Source: Mycobacterium marinum (GTDB lineage Bacteria > Actinomycetota > Actinomycetes > Mycobacteriales > Mycobacteriaceae). From it: a stretch of DNA of 64,000 bases. The position numbers and the translations under genes are program-made. Within the stretch, counting starts at the first letter, position 1. Every line of letters begins with the position of its first letter. Of this stretch, positions 54,619-63,983 are shown piece by piece. The DNA is taken from positions 4,774,001-4,838,000 of the forward strand of contig NZ_CP024190.1 in the NCBI RefSeq assembly GCF_003391395.1, read 5' to 3'. The notes beneath the pieces are model-generated. The model saw only the letters and a list, made by a program, of their open reading frames with translations. It made no database searches and was not told where the DNA came from.

Positions 54619-55533
54619 TCAGTAGAGCGCGCTGGCCAGGCTGCGCCGGCCCGCGATCACCTCGGGGTCGGCAGGGTCAAAGAGCTCGAACAGCTCGATC
54701 AGCCGAGTGCGCACCCTGGTGCGTTCGTCACCGGAGGTGCGTCGTACCAACGCAACCAGACGTTCGAATGCCCCGGTGACGTCCTGACTGAGGACTTGCA
54801 CGTCGGCGGCCGCAAACGCCGCATCGACATCATCCGGAGCGGCGTCGGCAACAAGGACGGCATCGGGCCGCTGGGCGGTTGCCCGCGAAAGGAAGTCGAT
54901 CTGACGAATGGCCGCCTTCGCTTCGACGCTGTTTGGATTGGCGTCCAGCACCGCCTGATACGACCCCCTTGCGGCGTCGAAGTCGCCTTCCTCGAGTTCC
55001 GCGCGGGCCTGGGCCACAGTTGGATCGACTTCCTCTGCATCCTCCGAACCGACTACACCGCTTAGCTTTCCGTCGGTCGCCGACAGGAGAGAATCCACCC
55101 AGAGGCGCAGTTGCTCGGCAGGCTGGGGCCCCTGAAAGCTCGAAATCGGCTGCGCCGCAGCCAAAGCCACCACCGTTGGCACCGCTTGCACACCGAATAT
55201 CTGAGCGACTCGGGGCACCACGTCGACGTTGACCGTGGCAAGCCGCCACTTGCCCATATCGGCGGCGGCAAGGCCGGACAGCGTGTCGACCAGTTCGACG
55301 CACACATCGCTGCGCGGCGACCACAGCACCACCACAACGGGCACTTCGTCGGACCGGCCAATCACCTCGTCTTCGAAGTTGGCCTCGGTGACCTCAACCA
55401 CACCCGGCTGAGCCTCGGGCGCCTTGCCGGAAGCGCCGCCTGCCGCGGTGTCTTGTTGGGCTCGTTGCTTGAGACCGGAAAGATCGACCGCACCTGCCAA
55501 GGCCGGCCCGATCGGAGGTCGGGGACGCGTCAC
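54619..55533 (-). CDS. CnoX/YbbN-like thioredoxin-fold protein with TPR tail (Rv1324-like)
   Basis: A 304-residue protein: an N-terminal thioredoxin fold (about residues 45-155) and a helical TPR-like C-terminal half (DPTVAQARAELEEGDFDA, ANPNSVEAKAAIRQIDFL). The active-site loop reads WSPRSDVCVEL, so the first cysteine of CxxC is a serine and only the second remains. That resembles YbbN/CnoX proteins, which protect chaperone clients from over-oxidation rather than act as reductases. The start is GTG 55533 (TRPRPPIGP); the longer frame is not conserved. Confidence 0.85.
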   Translation of the reverse strand: MTRPRPPIGPALAGAVDLSGLKQRAQQDTAAGGASGKAPEAQPGVVEVTEANFEDEVIGRSDEVPVVVVLWSPRSDVCVELVDTLSGLAAADMGKWRLATVNVDVVPRVAQIFGVQAVPTVVALAAAQPISSFQGPQPAEQLRLWVDSLLSATDGKLSGVVGSEDAEEVDPTVAQARAELEEGDFDAARGSYQAVLDANPNSVEAKAAIRQIDFLSRATAQRPDAVLVADAAPDDVDAAFAAADVQVLSQDVTGAFERLVALVRRTSGDERTRVRTRLIELFELFDPADPEVIAGRRSLASALY

Positions 55534-55709
55534 GTGATCAAGTCTGTCACGCCGCGTCGGCACCGATCCACCCGGTCGCGGCGGTCTCACGACTGGCCAA
55601 TTGAGTGCCCTGAATACGCCCACGACGCCTGGGTCACGGAATTATGACCAATCTCACACCACCCCTTGCCGGCTCGCATCCAGCAACCTCGGCGAGCCCT
55701 CGGGAGGGC

Positions 55710-56891
55710 CTATCCGGCGCGCAGAATCAGGGCGTCGCCCTGCCCTCCGCCGCCACACAGCGCGGCAACCCCGTAGCCCGAACCGCGCCGCGCCAGCTCC
55801 AGCGCAACGTGCAGCGTGATGCGGGCTCCCGACATACCGATCGGGTGCCCGAAGGCGATCGCACCACCGTTGACGTTGACGATCTCCGGATCGAGTCCAA
55901 GTTCCTTGGTCGAGGCCAAGGCAACGGCGGCGAATGCCTCGTTGATCTCCACCACATCGAGCCGGTCGGCCGTGATGCCCTCTTTGTCCAGGGCCTTCTT
56001 GATCGCGTTGGCCGGCTGCGACTGCAGCGTCGAGTCCGGGCCCGCCGCCACACCGTGCGCACCGATCTCGACCAGCCAAGTCAGCCCCAGTTCCTGAGCC
56101 TTTTCCTTGCTCATCACCACGACCGCGGCCGCACCGTCGGAAATCTGCGACGATGAGCCTGCGGTGACGGTGCCGTCCTTGCGAAACGCCGGCTTGAGGC
56201 CTGCCAAGGAATCGGCGGTGGTGTTGGCCCGGATTCCTTCGTCTTCGCTGAACTGCAGCGGATCGCCCTTGCGCTGAGGCACACTCACCGGCACCACTTC
56301 ATCGGCGAAGACGCCATCTTTCCAGGCAGCGGCCGCTTTTTGATGCGACGCGGCCGAGTATTCGTCTTGCTGGCGCCGGGTGAAACCGTCCACGTCGTTG
56401 CGTTGCTCGGTGAGAGCGCCCATGGGCTGATCGGTGAAGGCGTCGTGCAGTCCGTCGTAGGCCATGTGGTCCAGCACGGTGACATCGCCGTATTTGTAGC
56501 CGGACCTGCTATCCATCAGCAGATGAGGCGCCTTGGTCATGGATTCCTGACCACCGGCGACCACCACTTCGAACTCCCCGGCCCGAATGAGCTGGTCAGC
56601 CAGCGCGACGGCGTCGATGCCGGACAGACACATCTTGTTGATCGTCAGCGCGGGTACGTCCCAGCCGATGCCCGCCGCGACCGCGGCCTGCCGCGCGGGC
56701 ATCTGTCCCGCGCCCGCCGTGAGCACCTGGCCCATGATCACGTACTCGACCAGTGAGGCCGGCACATTCCCCTTCTCCAAGGCTGCCTTGATGGCGATCG
56801 CGCCCAGGTCGCTCGCGCTGAAATCCTTCAGCGAACCCATCAACCGACCGATCGGTGTCCGGGCTCCAGCAACGATCACCGACGTCGTCAT
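55710..56891 (-). CDS. fadA4: FadA4, acetyl-CoA acetyltransferase
   Basis: A 393-residue thiolase that condenses or cleaves acetoacetyl-CoA. The catalytic residues are the cysteine in NKMCLSGIDA, the histidine in FGHPIGMSGARIT, NEAFAAVALAS, and the second cysteine in ALCGGGGQGDA. It matches M. tuberculosis FadA4 (Rv1323) in context: next to the methylmalonyl-CoA epimerase gene, divergent from it. It is only distantly like the other thiolase of this window at 7755-8978. Confidence 0.94.
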   Translation of the reverse strand: MTTSVIVAGARTPIGRLMGSLKDFSASDLGAIAIKAALEKGNVPASLVEYVIMGQVLTAGAGQMPARQAAVAAGIGWDVPALTINKMCLSGIDAVALADQLIRAGEFEVVVAGGQESMTKAPHLLMDSRSGYKYGDVTVLDHMAYDGLHDAFTDQPMGALTEQRNDVDGFTRRQQDEYSAASHQKAAAAWKDGVFADEVVPVSVPQRKGDPLQFSEDEGIRANTTADSLAGLKPAFRKDGTVTAGSSSQISDGAAAVVVMSKEKAQELGLTWLVEIGAHGVAAGPDSTLQSQPANAIKKALDKEGITADRLDVVEINEAFAAVALASTKELGLDPEIVNVNGGAIAFGHPIGMSGARITLHVALELARRGSGYGVAALCGGGGQGDALILRAG

Positions 56892-56973
56892 GACTACCTC
56901 CTAAACGCAACGGAACGGCCGATCCGGCCAACCCGAAGAAGCAGATTCTCCGCTATGAGGTTACCGTTGTGTT

Positions 56974-57441
56974 ATGACGACCGATCAAGTTGACGCCCGT
57001 CAGATTCTGGAAACCTCACTGGTGACCGGGCTCGATCACGTCGGCATCGCCGTCGCCGATCTAGATGCGGCCATCGAGTGGTACCACGACCACTTGGGGC
57101 TGATTCTAGTCCACGAGGAAGTCAACGACGACCAGGGAATCCGTGAGGCGATGCTGGCGGTGCCCAGCGCCCCCGAGACGGCCCAAATCCAGTTGATGGC
57201 GCCGATCGACGAGTCGTCAGTGATCGCGAAGTTCCTGCAGAAGCGGGGTCCGGGCATCCAGCAGTTCGCCTGCCGGGTACGCAATCTCGAGAAACTGAGC
57301 GAGCAGCTGCGGGCTCAGGGCATCCGTTTGGTCTACGAAACCCCTCGACGGGGCACCGCGGATTCGCGGATCAACTTCATCCACCCGAAGGACGCTGGTG
57401 GCGTCCTCATCGAATTGGTGGAGCCGGCCCGCAGGGTCTAA
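56974..57441 (+). CDS. Methylmalonyl-CoA epimerase (VOC fold)
   Basis: A 155-residue VOC-superfamily protein with two beta-alpha-beta-beta-beta modules. Metal ligands fit LDHVGIAVADLDAAI (His), PGIQQFACRVRNL region, and GGVLIELVEP (Glu). It interconverts the 2R and 2S forms of methylmalonyl-CoA, linking propionyl-CoA from odd-chain and cholesterol breakdown to the TCA cycle. It corresponds to Rv1322A. Its end overlaps the stop of the opposing zinc-ribbon gene by 4 nt. Confidence 0.9.
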   Translation: MTTDQVDARQILETSLVTGLDHVGIAVADLDAAIEWYHDHLGLILVHEEVNDDQGIREAMLAVPSAPETAQIQLMAPIDESSVIAKFLQKRGPGIQQFACRVRNLEKLSEQLRAQGIRLVYETPRRGTADSRINFIHPKDAGGVLIELVEPARRV

Positions 57442-57731
57442 GACCACTTACGCGTCGGACTGCGAGTTGCGCGGCTTGCCCAGCACGACGTGTGCCAGTG
57501 CCGCCGGTCGTCCGCCGCTCCCGGTAGCTCAATCGGCCATACCACCACATGTGCAGTGCCCGAACGGATTTCGTGGTCGCACCCCGGACACCGATAGGTC
57601 TTGACGGCGCGGGCCGCCGCAATTGGGCGCACTTCGTAGTCGTAGCCGTCCGACCCTGCCTCCACCCTGCGCAACATCGGTGCGAAGGACATCGGCCGCT
57701 GCCGGCGTGGGGATCCGCGGCGCCGAGCCAT
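57438..57731 (-). CDS. Small zinc-ribbon-like protein (Rv1322 family)
   Basis: A 97-residue basic protein. CPGCDHEI (CxxC) and a later HWHTSCW supply four possible zinc ligands, with HVVVWPIELPGAADDRRHW between them. The N-terminus is arginine-rich (ARRRGSPRRQR). It corresponds to Rv1322 by position and sequence. The function is unknown; location between nucS and the epimerase gene is conserved. Confidence 0.8.
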   Translation of the reverse strand: MARRRGSPRRQRPMSFAPMLRRVEAGSDGYDYEVRPIAAARAVKTYRCPGCDHEIRSGTAHVVVWPIELPGAADDRRHWHTSCWASRATRSPTRKWS

Positions 57732-57753
57732 CCGGCCAGTCTAATCGCGGCGC

Positions 57754-58434
57754 TCAGAACAGCCGGTACTCGTCACTGTCCATCCCACGCATCTTGTCGT
57801 AATCCAATGTCACACAACGGATACCCCGGTCGGTGGCCAGAGTGCGGGCCTGCGGCTTGATCTGTTGAGCCGCGAACACACCTTTCACCGGTGCCAGCAC
57901 GCTGTCACGGTTGAGCAACTCGAGATAGCGGGTGAGCTGCTCCACACCGTCGATTTCACCGCGGCGCTTGATCTCCACCGCAACCGCTCCTCCGCTTTCA
58001 TCGCGGCACAACAGGTCCACCGGCCCGATCGCGGTCATGTACTCCCGCCGGACCAGCGTGTACCCCTCCCCCAGCAGCTGAACATGCTCGGCGAGCAGCA
58101 CCTGCAGGTGGGCCTCCACACCGTCCTTCACCAATCCGGGATCGACCCCCAGCTCGTGGCTGGAGTCGTGCTCGATTTCTTCGACGGAGATGCGCAGCTG
58201 TTCGCCACCCTTGTTGGTCACCACCCACACCGGTGAGTCGCCGCCGGGCTCTTCGGTCAACCAGCAGGGCGGACTCATCCAGTTCAACGGCTTATAGGCA
58301 CGGTCGTCGGCATGCACGCTGACCGAACCATCGGCCTTGAACAACAGCAACCTGCGCGCGGACGGCAGATGTGCGGTGAGGCGGCCAACGTAGTCGACGG
58401 TGCATTGAGCAATGACTAGACGCACCCGAATCAC
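57754..58434 (-). CDS. nucS: NucS/EndoMS mismatch-specific endonuclease
   Basis: A 226-residue mismatch repair nuclease of actinobacteria, which lack MutS/MutL. The N-terminal domain has AQCTVDYVGRLTAHLPSARR. The C-terminal PD-(D/E)xK core has GPVDLLCRD and VAVEIKRRGEIDGVEQLTRY, and the protein ends in DSDEYRLF, the tail used for beta-clamp binding. GTG 58434 (VIRVRLVIAQ) gives exactly the M. tuberculosis length; the upstream open frame overlaps the cyclase start on the other strand. Confidence 0.95.
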   Translation of the reverse strand: MIRVRLVIAQCTVDYVGRLTAHLPSARRLLLFKADGSVSVHADDRAYKPLNWMSPPCWLTEEPGGDSPVWVVTNKGGEQLRISVEEIEHDSSHELGVDPGLVKDGVEAHLQVLLAEHVQLLGEGYTLVRREYMTAIGPVDLLCRDESGGAVAVEIKRRGEIDGVEQLTRYLELLNRDSVLAPVKGVFAAQQIKPQARTLATDRGIRCVTLDYDKMRGMDSDEYRLF

Positions 58435-58470
58435 CTTAGAGCGTGCCCGACAAATTAGGCTGACGCCACC

Positions 58471-60111
58471 ATGCCGTCGACGAAGGCCGCCGAGACGGGC
58501 AGCAAGAAAGGCGCCAAGAAGGGCGTTGCGCAGCGCCTGGGGCGGGTGCTCGAAAGGGTGACCCGTCAAAGCGGGCGGCTGCCGGAGACACCGGCGTACG
58601 GCTCATGGCTGCTCGGTCGGGTCTCGGAAAGCCAACAACGCCGACGGATACGCATCCAAACGATCCTGACGGTCATGGTCGTGGTCGCGAATCTGCTCGG
58701 GATCGCGGTGTCCATCCTGCTGGTGACCGTCGCAATCCCATCACCGAGCGTTTTCACCGAAGCACCGTGGTGGATCACGTTCGTGGTGGTGCCGTCCTAC
58801 ATCGTGGTTGCGCTGGCGCTGGGAACGTATTGGATCACCCGACGGACGGTGCTTGCCCTGCGATGGGCGATCGAGGAACGCCAGCCGACGCCGGAGGACG
58901 AGCGCAACACATTCCTGGCCGCGTGGCGAGTGGCCGTCGTCGACCTGATTCTGTGGGGATCCGGAGCGGTCCTGCTGACGACTCTGTATGGCATGGCCAA
59001 CACCATGTTCATCCCACGGTTTCTGTTCGCCGTGACATTCTGCGGGGTGCTGGTCGCCACCGGCAGCTATCTGCTCACCGAGTTTGCCTTGCGTCCGGTC
59101 GCGGCTCAGGCGTTGGCGGCGGGACCGCCGCCACGGCGATTGTCCTCGGGCATCATGGGCCGAACCATGATGGTGTGGCTGCTTGGTTCGGGAGTTCCGG
59201 TGGTCGGCATCGCCCTGGTCGCCGTCTTCCAGATTGCGTTGCGCAACCTGTCGGAGACCCAGTTCGCGGTCGGGGTACTCATCGTGTCGATGGCAACGCT
59301 GATCTTCGGTTTCATCCTGATGTGGATCATGTCGTGGCTGACCGCGACACCGGTGCGCGTGGTCCGCGCGGCCCTGCATCGGGTGGCCAACGGCGACCTG
59401 CGGGGAGACCTGGTGGTCTTCGACGGGACAGAGCTCGGCGAGCTACAACGCGGTTTCAACACGATGGTCGACGGACTGCGCGAGCGTGAACGAGTGCGCG
59501 ACCTGTTTGGCCGCCACGTCGGGCGCGAGGTGGCGATCGCGGCCGAACGGGAACGGCCCAAACTCGGCGGCGAAGAACGCCACGTCGCCGTGGTTTTTAT
59601 CGACATCGTCGGCTCCACCAAATTGGTCACCAGCCAGCCGCCGGCCGATGTCGTCGCGCTGCTCAACCGGTTTTTCGCGGTGGTCGTCGACGAGGTGGAT
59701 CGCCATCGCGGGCTGGTCAACAAATTTGAGGGCGACGCATCGCTGGCGATCTTCGGAGCACCCAACCACCTCGAGCGACCCGAGGATCAGGCCCTGGCCG
59801 CGGCGCGAACCATCGCCGCACGGCTGGCCAGCGAAGTACCCGAATGCCAGGCGGGCATCGGCGTGGCGGCAGGACAGGTGGTGGCCGGCAACGTCGGTTC
59901 CAAGGAGCGCTTCGAGTACACGGTGATCGGCGAACCCGTCAACGAGGCCGCCCGCCTGTGTGAACTCGCCAAAGACCACCCGGGCCGGTTGCTGGCGTCA
60001 GGGGCCGCACTCGACGGCGCCAGCCACGACGAACGTGCGCGCTGGTCTGTCGGCAAGACCGTGACACTACGCGGCCACGACCAACCCACCCGCCTGGCCG
60101 CACCCATCTGA
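58471..60111 (+). CDS. Membrane class III adenylyl cyclase with HAMP domain (Rv1318c-Rv1320c type), copy 1
   Basis: A 546-residue membrane cyclase making cAMP. About six transmembrane helices (residues 65-290) are followed by a HAMP linker (TATPVRVVRAALHRVANGDL, ELGELQRGFNTMVDGL) and the catalytic domain from about 370. Metal-binding Asp is in VVFIDIVGST, the adenine-selecting Lys/Asp region in NKFEGDASLAIFGAP, and the transition-state Asn/Arg in YTVIGEPVNEAARLCE. All key residues are present. It diverges from nucS with 36 bp between starts. M. tuberculosis has three such genes in a row; here there are two. Confidence 0.92.
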   Translation: MPSTKAAETGSKKGAKKGVAQRLGRVLERVTRQSGRLPETPAYGSWLLGRVSESQQRRRIRIQTILTVMVVVANLLGIAVSILLVTVAIPSPSVFTEAPWWITFVVVPSYIVVALALGTYWITRRTVLALRWAIEERQPTPEDERNTFLAAWRVAVVDLILWGSGAVLLTTLYGMANTMFIPRFLFAVTFCGVLVATGSYLLTEFALRPVAAQALAAGPPPRRLSSGIMGRTMMVWLLGSGVPVVGIALVAVFQIALRNLSETQFAVGVLIVSMATLIFGFILMWIMSWLTATPVRVVRAALHRVANGDLRGDLVVFDGTELGELQRGFNTMVDGLRERERVRDLFGRHVGREVAIAAERERPKLGGEERHVAVVFIDIVGSTKLVTSQPPADVVALLNRFFAVVVDEVDRHRGLVNKFEGDASLAIFGAPNHLERPEDQALAAARTIAARLASEVPECQAGIGVAAGQVVAGNVGSKERFEYTVIGEPVNEAARLCELAKDHPGRLLASGAALDGASHDERARWSVGKTVTLRGHDQPTRLAAPI

Positions 60112-60242
60112 AACCTGGCCGCGCTGGGAGTCCAGTTCCATACGGCCACCCCAACTCACCTGTCCACACCGAGACGGACCCGGCGATGTGGCGAATAAAT
60201 TCCGGCCTCAAACAGCCGTCAAGGAACTAGGCTTGCGCCACC

Positions 60243-61862
60243 ATGGTCGCCACAAACACGGTAGTCCAGCGCTTGCGTCGAGCGTTGGAGAAGATTACCC
60301 AGCAGAGCGACCAGCTAACAGAAAACTATGCGTACGGCTCCCGGCTGCTCGGACAGTTGACGGAGACTCCACAACGCCGGCGAGTCCGCATCCAGCTCAT
60401 GCTGACCTCATCCATCATGGCCGCGAACCTGGTCGCGATAGGTGTCGCGTTGCTGCTGGTGTTCGTGGCCATCCCGGAGCCCAACGTCATTACCGAGGCG
60501 CCGAGATGGCTCACCTTCGGCGTCGGAGCCGGATATGACGTGACGGCATTTGTGGTCGGAAGCTTCTGGATTACCTCCAACACCGTTCGGGCCCTGCGTT
60601 GGTATATCGAGGGCCGCCCGCCCAACCGCGCCGAGAGTCGTGAAACCTTCCTGGTTCCGTCCCGAATCGCGGCTGTCCACCTGTTCTTGTGGGGACTGGG
60701 GACGTTGTTGTTCACCACCCTCTACGGCCTGATCGACATCCGCTTTATCCCGAAATATCTCTTCTCGGTCAGCTTTTGCGGAATCTTGGTGGCCACCGGC
60801 AGCTACCTACTCACCGAGTTCGCCTTGCGGCCGCTGACCGCTCAAGCTCTTGAAACAGGCCCCCCACCCCGACGGATCGTCTCGGGCATCATGGGGCGAA
60901 CCATCCTGATCTGGCTGCTCGGTTCGGGCGTGCCGGTCGTGGGCATCGCTTTACTGGCGGTCTTCGAAATAGCGCTGTTGCACCTCACCGAGGTGGAATT
61001 CGCCGTGGGCGTATTGATTGCGTCCAGTGCAACCCTGGTCTTCGGGTTGTTGCTGATCGCTATCTCGGCGTGGCTGACGGCTACCCCGGTACGGGTCGTG
61101 CGGGCCGCACTCAAGCGCGTCGAACGAGGGGACCTACGGGGAGATGTTGTGGTCTTCGACGGCAGCGAACTCGGCGAGCTGCAGAGCGGCTTCAACTCCA
61201 TGGTCGAGGGGCTGCGTGAGCGCGAACGCGTCCGCGACCTTTTCGGCCGCCACGTCGGACGCGAAGTTGCCGCGGCCGCGGAACGAAAGCCGCCGCAGCT
61301 GGGCGGCGAAGAGCGTTATGTCGCGGTTGTTTTCGTCGATATCATCGGCTCGACACAACTGGTGAGCAACCGGCCGGCCACAGACGTGGTGCAGTTGCTC
61401 AACCGATTTTTCGCGGTGATCGTCGATGAGGTGGAGCGTCACCGCGGCCTGGTCAACAAATTCGAAGGTGACGCCTCCCTGGCCATCTTCGGTGCGCCAA
61501 ATCCACTCGAGTGCCCCGAAGTCGCGGCATTGAGCGCCGCACGGGCCATCGCCGGGCGACTCTGCACCGAGGTGCCGGAGTGCCGGGCGGGCATCGGCGT
61601 GGCCGCAGGACAAGTGGTCGCCGGCAATGTCGGCGCCAATGAGAGGTTCGAATACACCGTGATCGGTGGACCGGTGAACGAGGCGGCCCGGCTGTGTGAA
61701 CTGGCCAAATCGTATTCCGCCCGCCTAGTGGCATCCTCGGAAACGGTAGCCGGCGCAACCGAAACCGAACGTGCCCATTGGAATTTGGCGGAGACGGTGA
61801 CACTTCGCGGCCGCGACCGGCCGACCCGCCTGGCCATCCCCGCCAGCAGCCCACGCCCGTAG
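60243..61862 (+). CDS. Membrane class III adenylyl cyclase with HAMP domain, copy 2
   Basis: A 539-residue paralogue of the upstream cyclase with the same design: six helices, HAMP (TATPVRVVRAALKRVERGDL), and a catalytic domain with VVFVDIIGSTQL, NKFEGDASLAIFGAPNPLE and YTVIGGPVNEAARLCELAK. All catalytic residues are present, so both copies should be active. The intergenic gap is 131 bp, so it may have its own promoter. HAMP regulation suggests response to membrane or fatty-acid/pH signals, as known for relatives. Confidence 0.92.
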   Translation: MVATNTVVQRLRRALEKITQQSDQLTENYAYGSRLLGQLTETPQRRRVRIQLMLTSSIMAANLVAIGVALLLVFVAIPEPNVITEAPRWLTFGVGAGYDVTAFVVGSFWITSNTVRALRWYIEGRPPNRAESRETFLVPSRIAAVHLFLWGLGTLLFTTLYGLIDIRFIPKYLFSVSFCGILVATGSYLLTEFALRPLTAQALETGPPPRRIVSGIMGRTILIWLLGSGVPVVGIALLAVFEIALLHLTEVEFAVGVLIASSATLVFGLLLIAISAWLTATPVRVVRAALKRVERGDLRGDVVVFDGSELGELQSGFNSMVEGLRERERVRDLFGRHVGREVAAAAERKPPQLGGEERYVAVVFVDIIGSTQLVSNRPATDVVQLLNRFFAVIVDEVERHRGLVNKFEGDASLAIFGAPNPLECPEVAALSAARAIAGRLCTEVPECRAGIGVAAGQVVAGNVGANERFEYTVIGGPVNEAARLCELAKSYSARLVASSETVAGATETERAHWNLAETVTLRGRDRPTRLAIPASSPRP

Positions 61863-61944
61863 CCGTCGCCGGAGACCGCTGTCAGCTCACTTTGATGTCG
61901 TTTTTCCGCCAGTCATGACGCTGCGCAGGTGTAATCCTCTAAGG

Positions 61945-63432
61945 GTGCACGAAGACTTCGAACGCTGCTATCGGGCGGTCCAATCCAAGGACGCTCGGTT
62001 TGACGGCTGGTTCGTGACCGCGGTGCTGACCACCCGGATCTACTGCCGGCCGAGTTGCCCCGTTCGCCCACCGTTCGCCCGCAACGTGCGGTTTCTTCCA
62101 ACAGCTGCGGCAGCTCAACGTGAGGGCTTCCGGGCCTGCAAACGTTGCTGCCCTGACGCGTCACCGGGTTCGCCGGAATGGAACGTGCGCGGCGACATCG
62201 TCGCGAGGGCGATGCGGTTGGTTGCCGACGGCACCGTGGACCGCGAAGGTGTCACCGGGCTTGCCGCGCGTCTGGGCTACACCACACGCCAGCTGGAACG
62301 CCTGCTGCAGGCTGAGGTCGGCGCCGGTCCCCTCGCGCTGGCCCGCGCCCAACGGATGCAGACCGCACGGGTGCTGATCGAGACCACCGATCTGCCCTTC
62401 GGCGACGTGGCGTTTGCGGCCGGGTTCTCCAGTATCCGGCAGTTCAATGACACCATCCGCCTGGTTTGCGACAGCACACCAACGGCGTTGCGTCGACACG
62501 CTGCCGCGCGGTTCGGCGCACCCGCCGCCTCGCCGGGAACGGTATCCCTGCGCCTGCCGGTGCGAACCCCCTTTGCCTACCAGGGTGTCTTCGGCCACCT
62601 CGCCGCCGGCGCCGTGCCGGGTTGTGAGGAGGTCCGTGATGGTGCCTATCGACGCACGCTGCGACTGTCGTCCGGCAATGGCATCGTCACGCTGACACCC
62701 GCGCCCGACCACGTCCGGTGTCTACTGGTGCTCGACGATTTCCGCGACCTCGCGGCCGCCACGGCCAGATGCCGGCGCCTGCTCGATCTTGATGCCGACC
62801 CGGAGGCTGTTGTGGAGGCCCTCAGTGGCGACCCCGCTCTGGGCCCGGTAGTAGCCACGGCACCTGGGCAGCGCATACCCCGCACCGTGGACGAGGCAGA
62901 ACTCGCCGTGCGCGCCGTGCTCGCACAACAGGTGTCGACCAAGGCTGCGCGTACCCACGCGGCCCGCCTGGTCACCGCCTACGGCCGACCGATCCACGAT
63001 CAAGGCGGAACCTTGACTCATACCTTCCCGTCGGTGCAGGACCTGGCCGAAATCGACCCGATCCATCTGGCCGTCCCCAAGACCCGACAGCGCACCTTGA
63101 GCATGATGGTCGACGCCATCGCCGACCGAAGGGTGAACCTGGACGCCGGATGCGACTGGACTCGGGCGCGAGAGCAGCTGCTCGATATCCCCGGAGTCGG
63201 CCCGTGGACCGCGGAAGTCATTGCCATGCGCGGGCTGGGCGACCCGGACGCGTTTCCGGTCGCAGACCTTGGCGTCCGGCTCGCCGCGAAACAGTTGGGC
63301 CTGCCCCAGCGTCAACCGGGTCTACTGGAGCGCAGTGCGCGCTGGCGTCCCTGGCGTTCGTATGCAACCCAACACCTTTGGACCACACTCGAGCATTCGG
63401 TAAACGATTGGCCACCACGGGAGGTTGCATGA
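61945..63432 (+). CDS. alkA: Ada/AlkA fusion: adaptive-response regulator and 3-methyladenine DNA glycosylase
   Basis: A 495-residue fusion. The N-terminal Ada zinc domain (about residues 1-75) has TRIYCRPSCPVRPPFARN and FRACKRCCPD, supplying the cysteines that bind zinc and accept methyl phosphotriesters. Next is an AraC-type HTH (LARAQRMQTARVLIETTDL, DVAFAAGFSSIRQFN). The C-terminal AlkA glycosylase has the helix-hairpin-helix PGVGPWTAEVIAMRG and the catalytic aspartate in VADLGVRLA. The start GTG 61945 (HEDFERCY) matches the M. tuberculosis N-terminus. It overlaps ogt by 4 nt, forming an alkylation-repair operon. Confidence 0.94.
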   Translation: MHEDFERCYRAVQSKDARFDGWFVTAVLTTRIYCRPSCPVRPPFARNVRFLPTAAAAQREGFRACKRCCPDASPGSPEWNVRGDIVARAMRLVADGTVDREGVTGLAARLGYTTRQLERLLQAEVGAGPLALARAQRMQTARVLIETTDLPFGDVAFAAGFSSIRQFNDTIRLVCDSTPTALRRHAAARFGAPAASPGTVSLRLPVRTPFAYQGVFGHLAAGAVPGCEEVRDGAYRRTLRLSSGNGIVTLTPAPDHVRCLLVLDDFRDLAAATARCRRLLDLDADPEAVVEALSGDPALGPVVATAPGQRIPRTVDEAELAVRAVLAQQVSTKAARTHAARLVTAYGRPIHDQGGTLTHTFPSVQDLAEIDPIHLAVPKTRQRTLSMMVDAIADRRVNLDAGCDWTRAREQLLDIPGVGPWTAEVIAMRGLGDPDAFPVADLGVRLAAKQLGLPQRQPGLLERSARWRPWRSYATQHLWTTLEHSVNDWPPREVA

Positions 63433-63947
63433 CTCACTACCGCATCATTGATAGCCCAATAGGGCCGCTGACCCTGGCCGGGTATGACGGCGTGTTGACC
63501 AATCTGCGGATGGTCGACCAGACCTACGAACCCAGCCGCGTCGGCTGGGAAGTTGATGATGAGGCGTTCGCCGATGCGGTGAGCCAACTCGACGCCTATT
63601 TCGCTGGTGAGCGTTTCGACTTCGATCTGGCGTTAGACCTGCGTGGGACCGAGTTCCAGCGACGTGTCTGGCGGGCACTGCTGACGATTCCCTACGGCGA
63701 AACCCGTTCCTATGGCGAAATTGCGGAGCGGATTGGTGCGCGGGGTGCGGCTCGTGCGGTTGGGCTGGCCAATGGCCGTAATCCGGTAGCGGTGATTGTT
63801 CCGTGTCATCGTGTGATTGGTGCCAGTGGGGGGCTTACTGGCTATGGGGGTGGCCTTGATCGGAAGCAGGCGTTGTTGGAGTTGGAGAGGGCGTGTGTGC
63901 CGGCGGATCTGACTGTGCGGGCGGATCTGACGTTATTCGATTGTTGA
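63429..63947 (+). CDS. ogt: Ogt, O6-alkylguanine-DNA alkyltransferase
   Basis: A 172-residue suicide repair protein. The acceptor cysteine is in VIVPCHRVIGA, and TEFQRRVWRAL, IPYGETRSYGEIA and GLTGYGGGLDRKQALLELE are intact. The ATG overlaps the alkA stop (ATGA). The second half of the gene, after about 63700, uses far more T- and G-ending codons (GTG, GGT, GTT, ATT, CGT) than the first half or its neighbours, giving a GT-rich strand bias. Confidence 0.95.
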   Translation: MTHYRIIDSPIGPLTLAGYDGVLTNLRMVDQTYEPSRVGWEVDDEAFADAVSQLDAYFAGERFDFDLALDLRGTEFQRRVWRALLTIPYGETRSYGEIAERIGARGAARAVGLANGRNPVAVIVPCHRVIGASGGLTGYGGGLDRKQALLELERACVPADLTVRADLTLFDC

Positions 63948-63952
63948 CATGC

Positions 63953-63983
63953 AAAAACACCCCCAGAGTATGGGGGTGTTTTT
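63953..63983. terminator. Strong bidirectional intrinsic terminator
   Basis: AAAAACACCCCC and GGGGGTGTTTTT are perfect 12-bp inverted repeats around a 7-nt loop, with an A-run on one side and a T-run on the other, right after the ogt stop. Clear intrinsic terminators of this kind are uncommon in mycobacteria. Confidence 0.88.
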
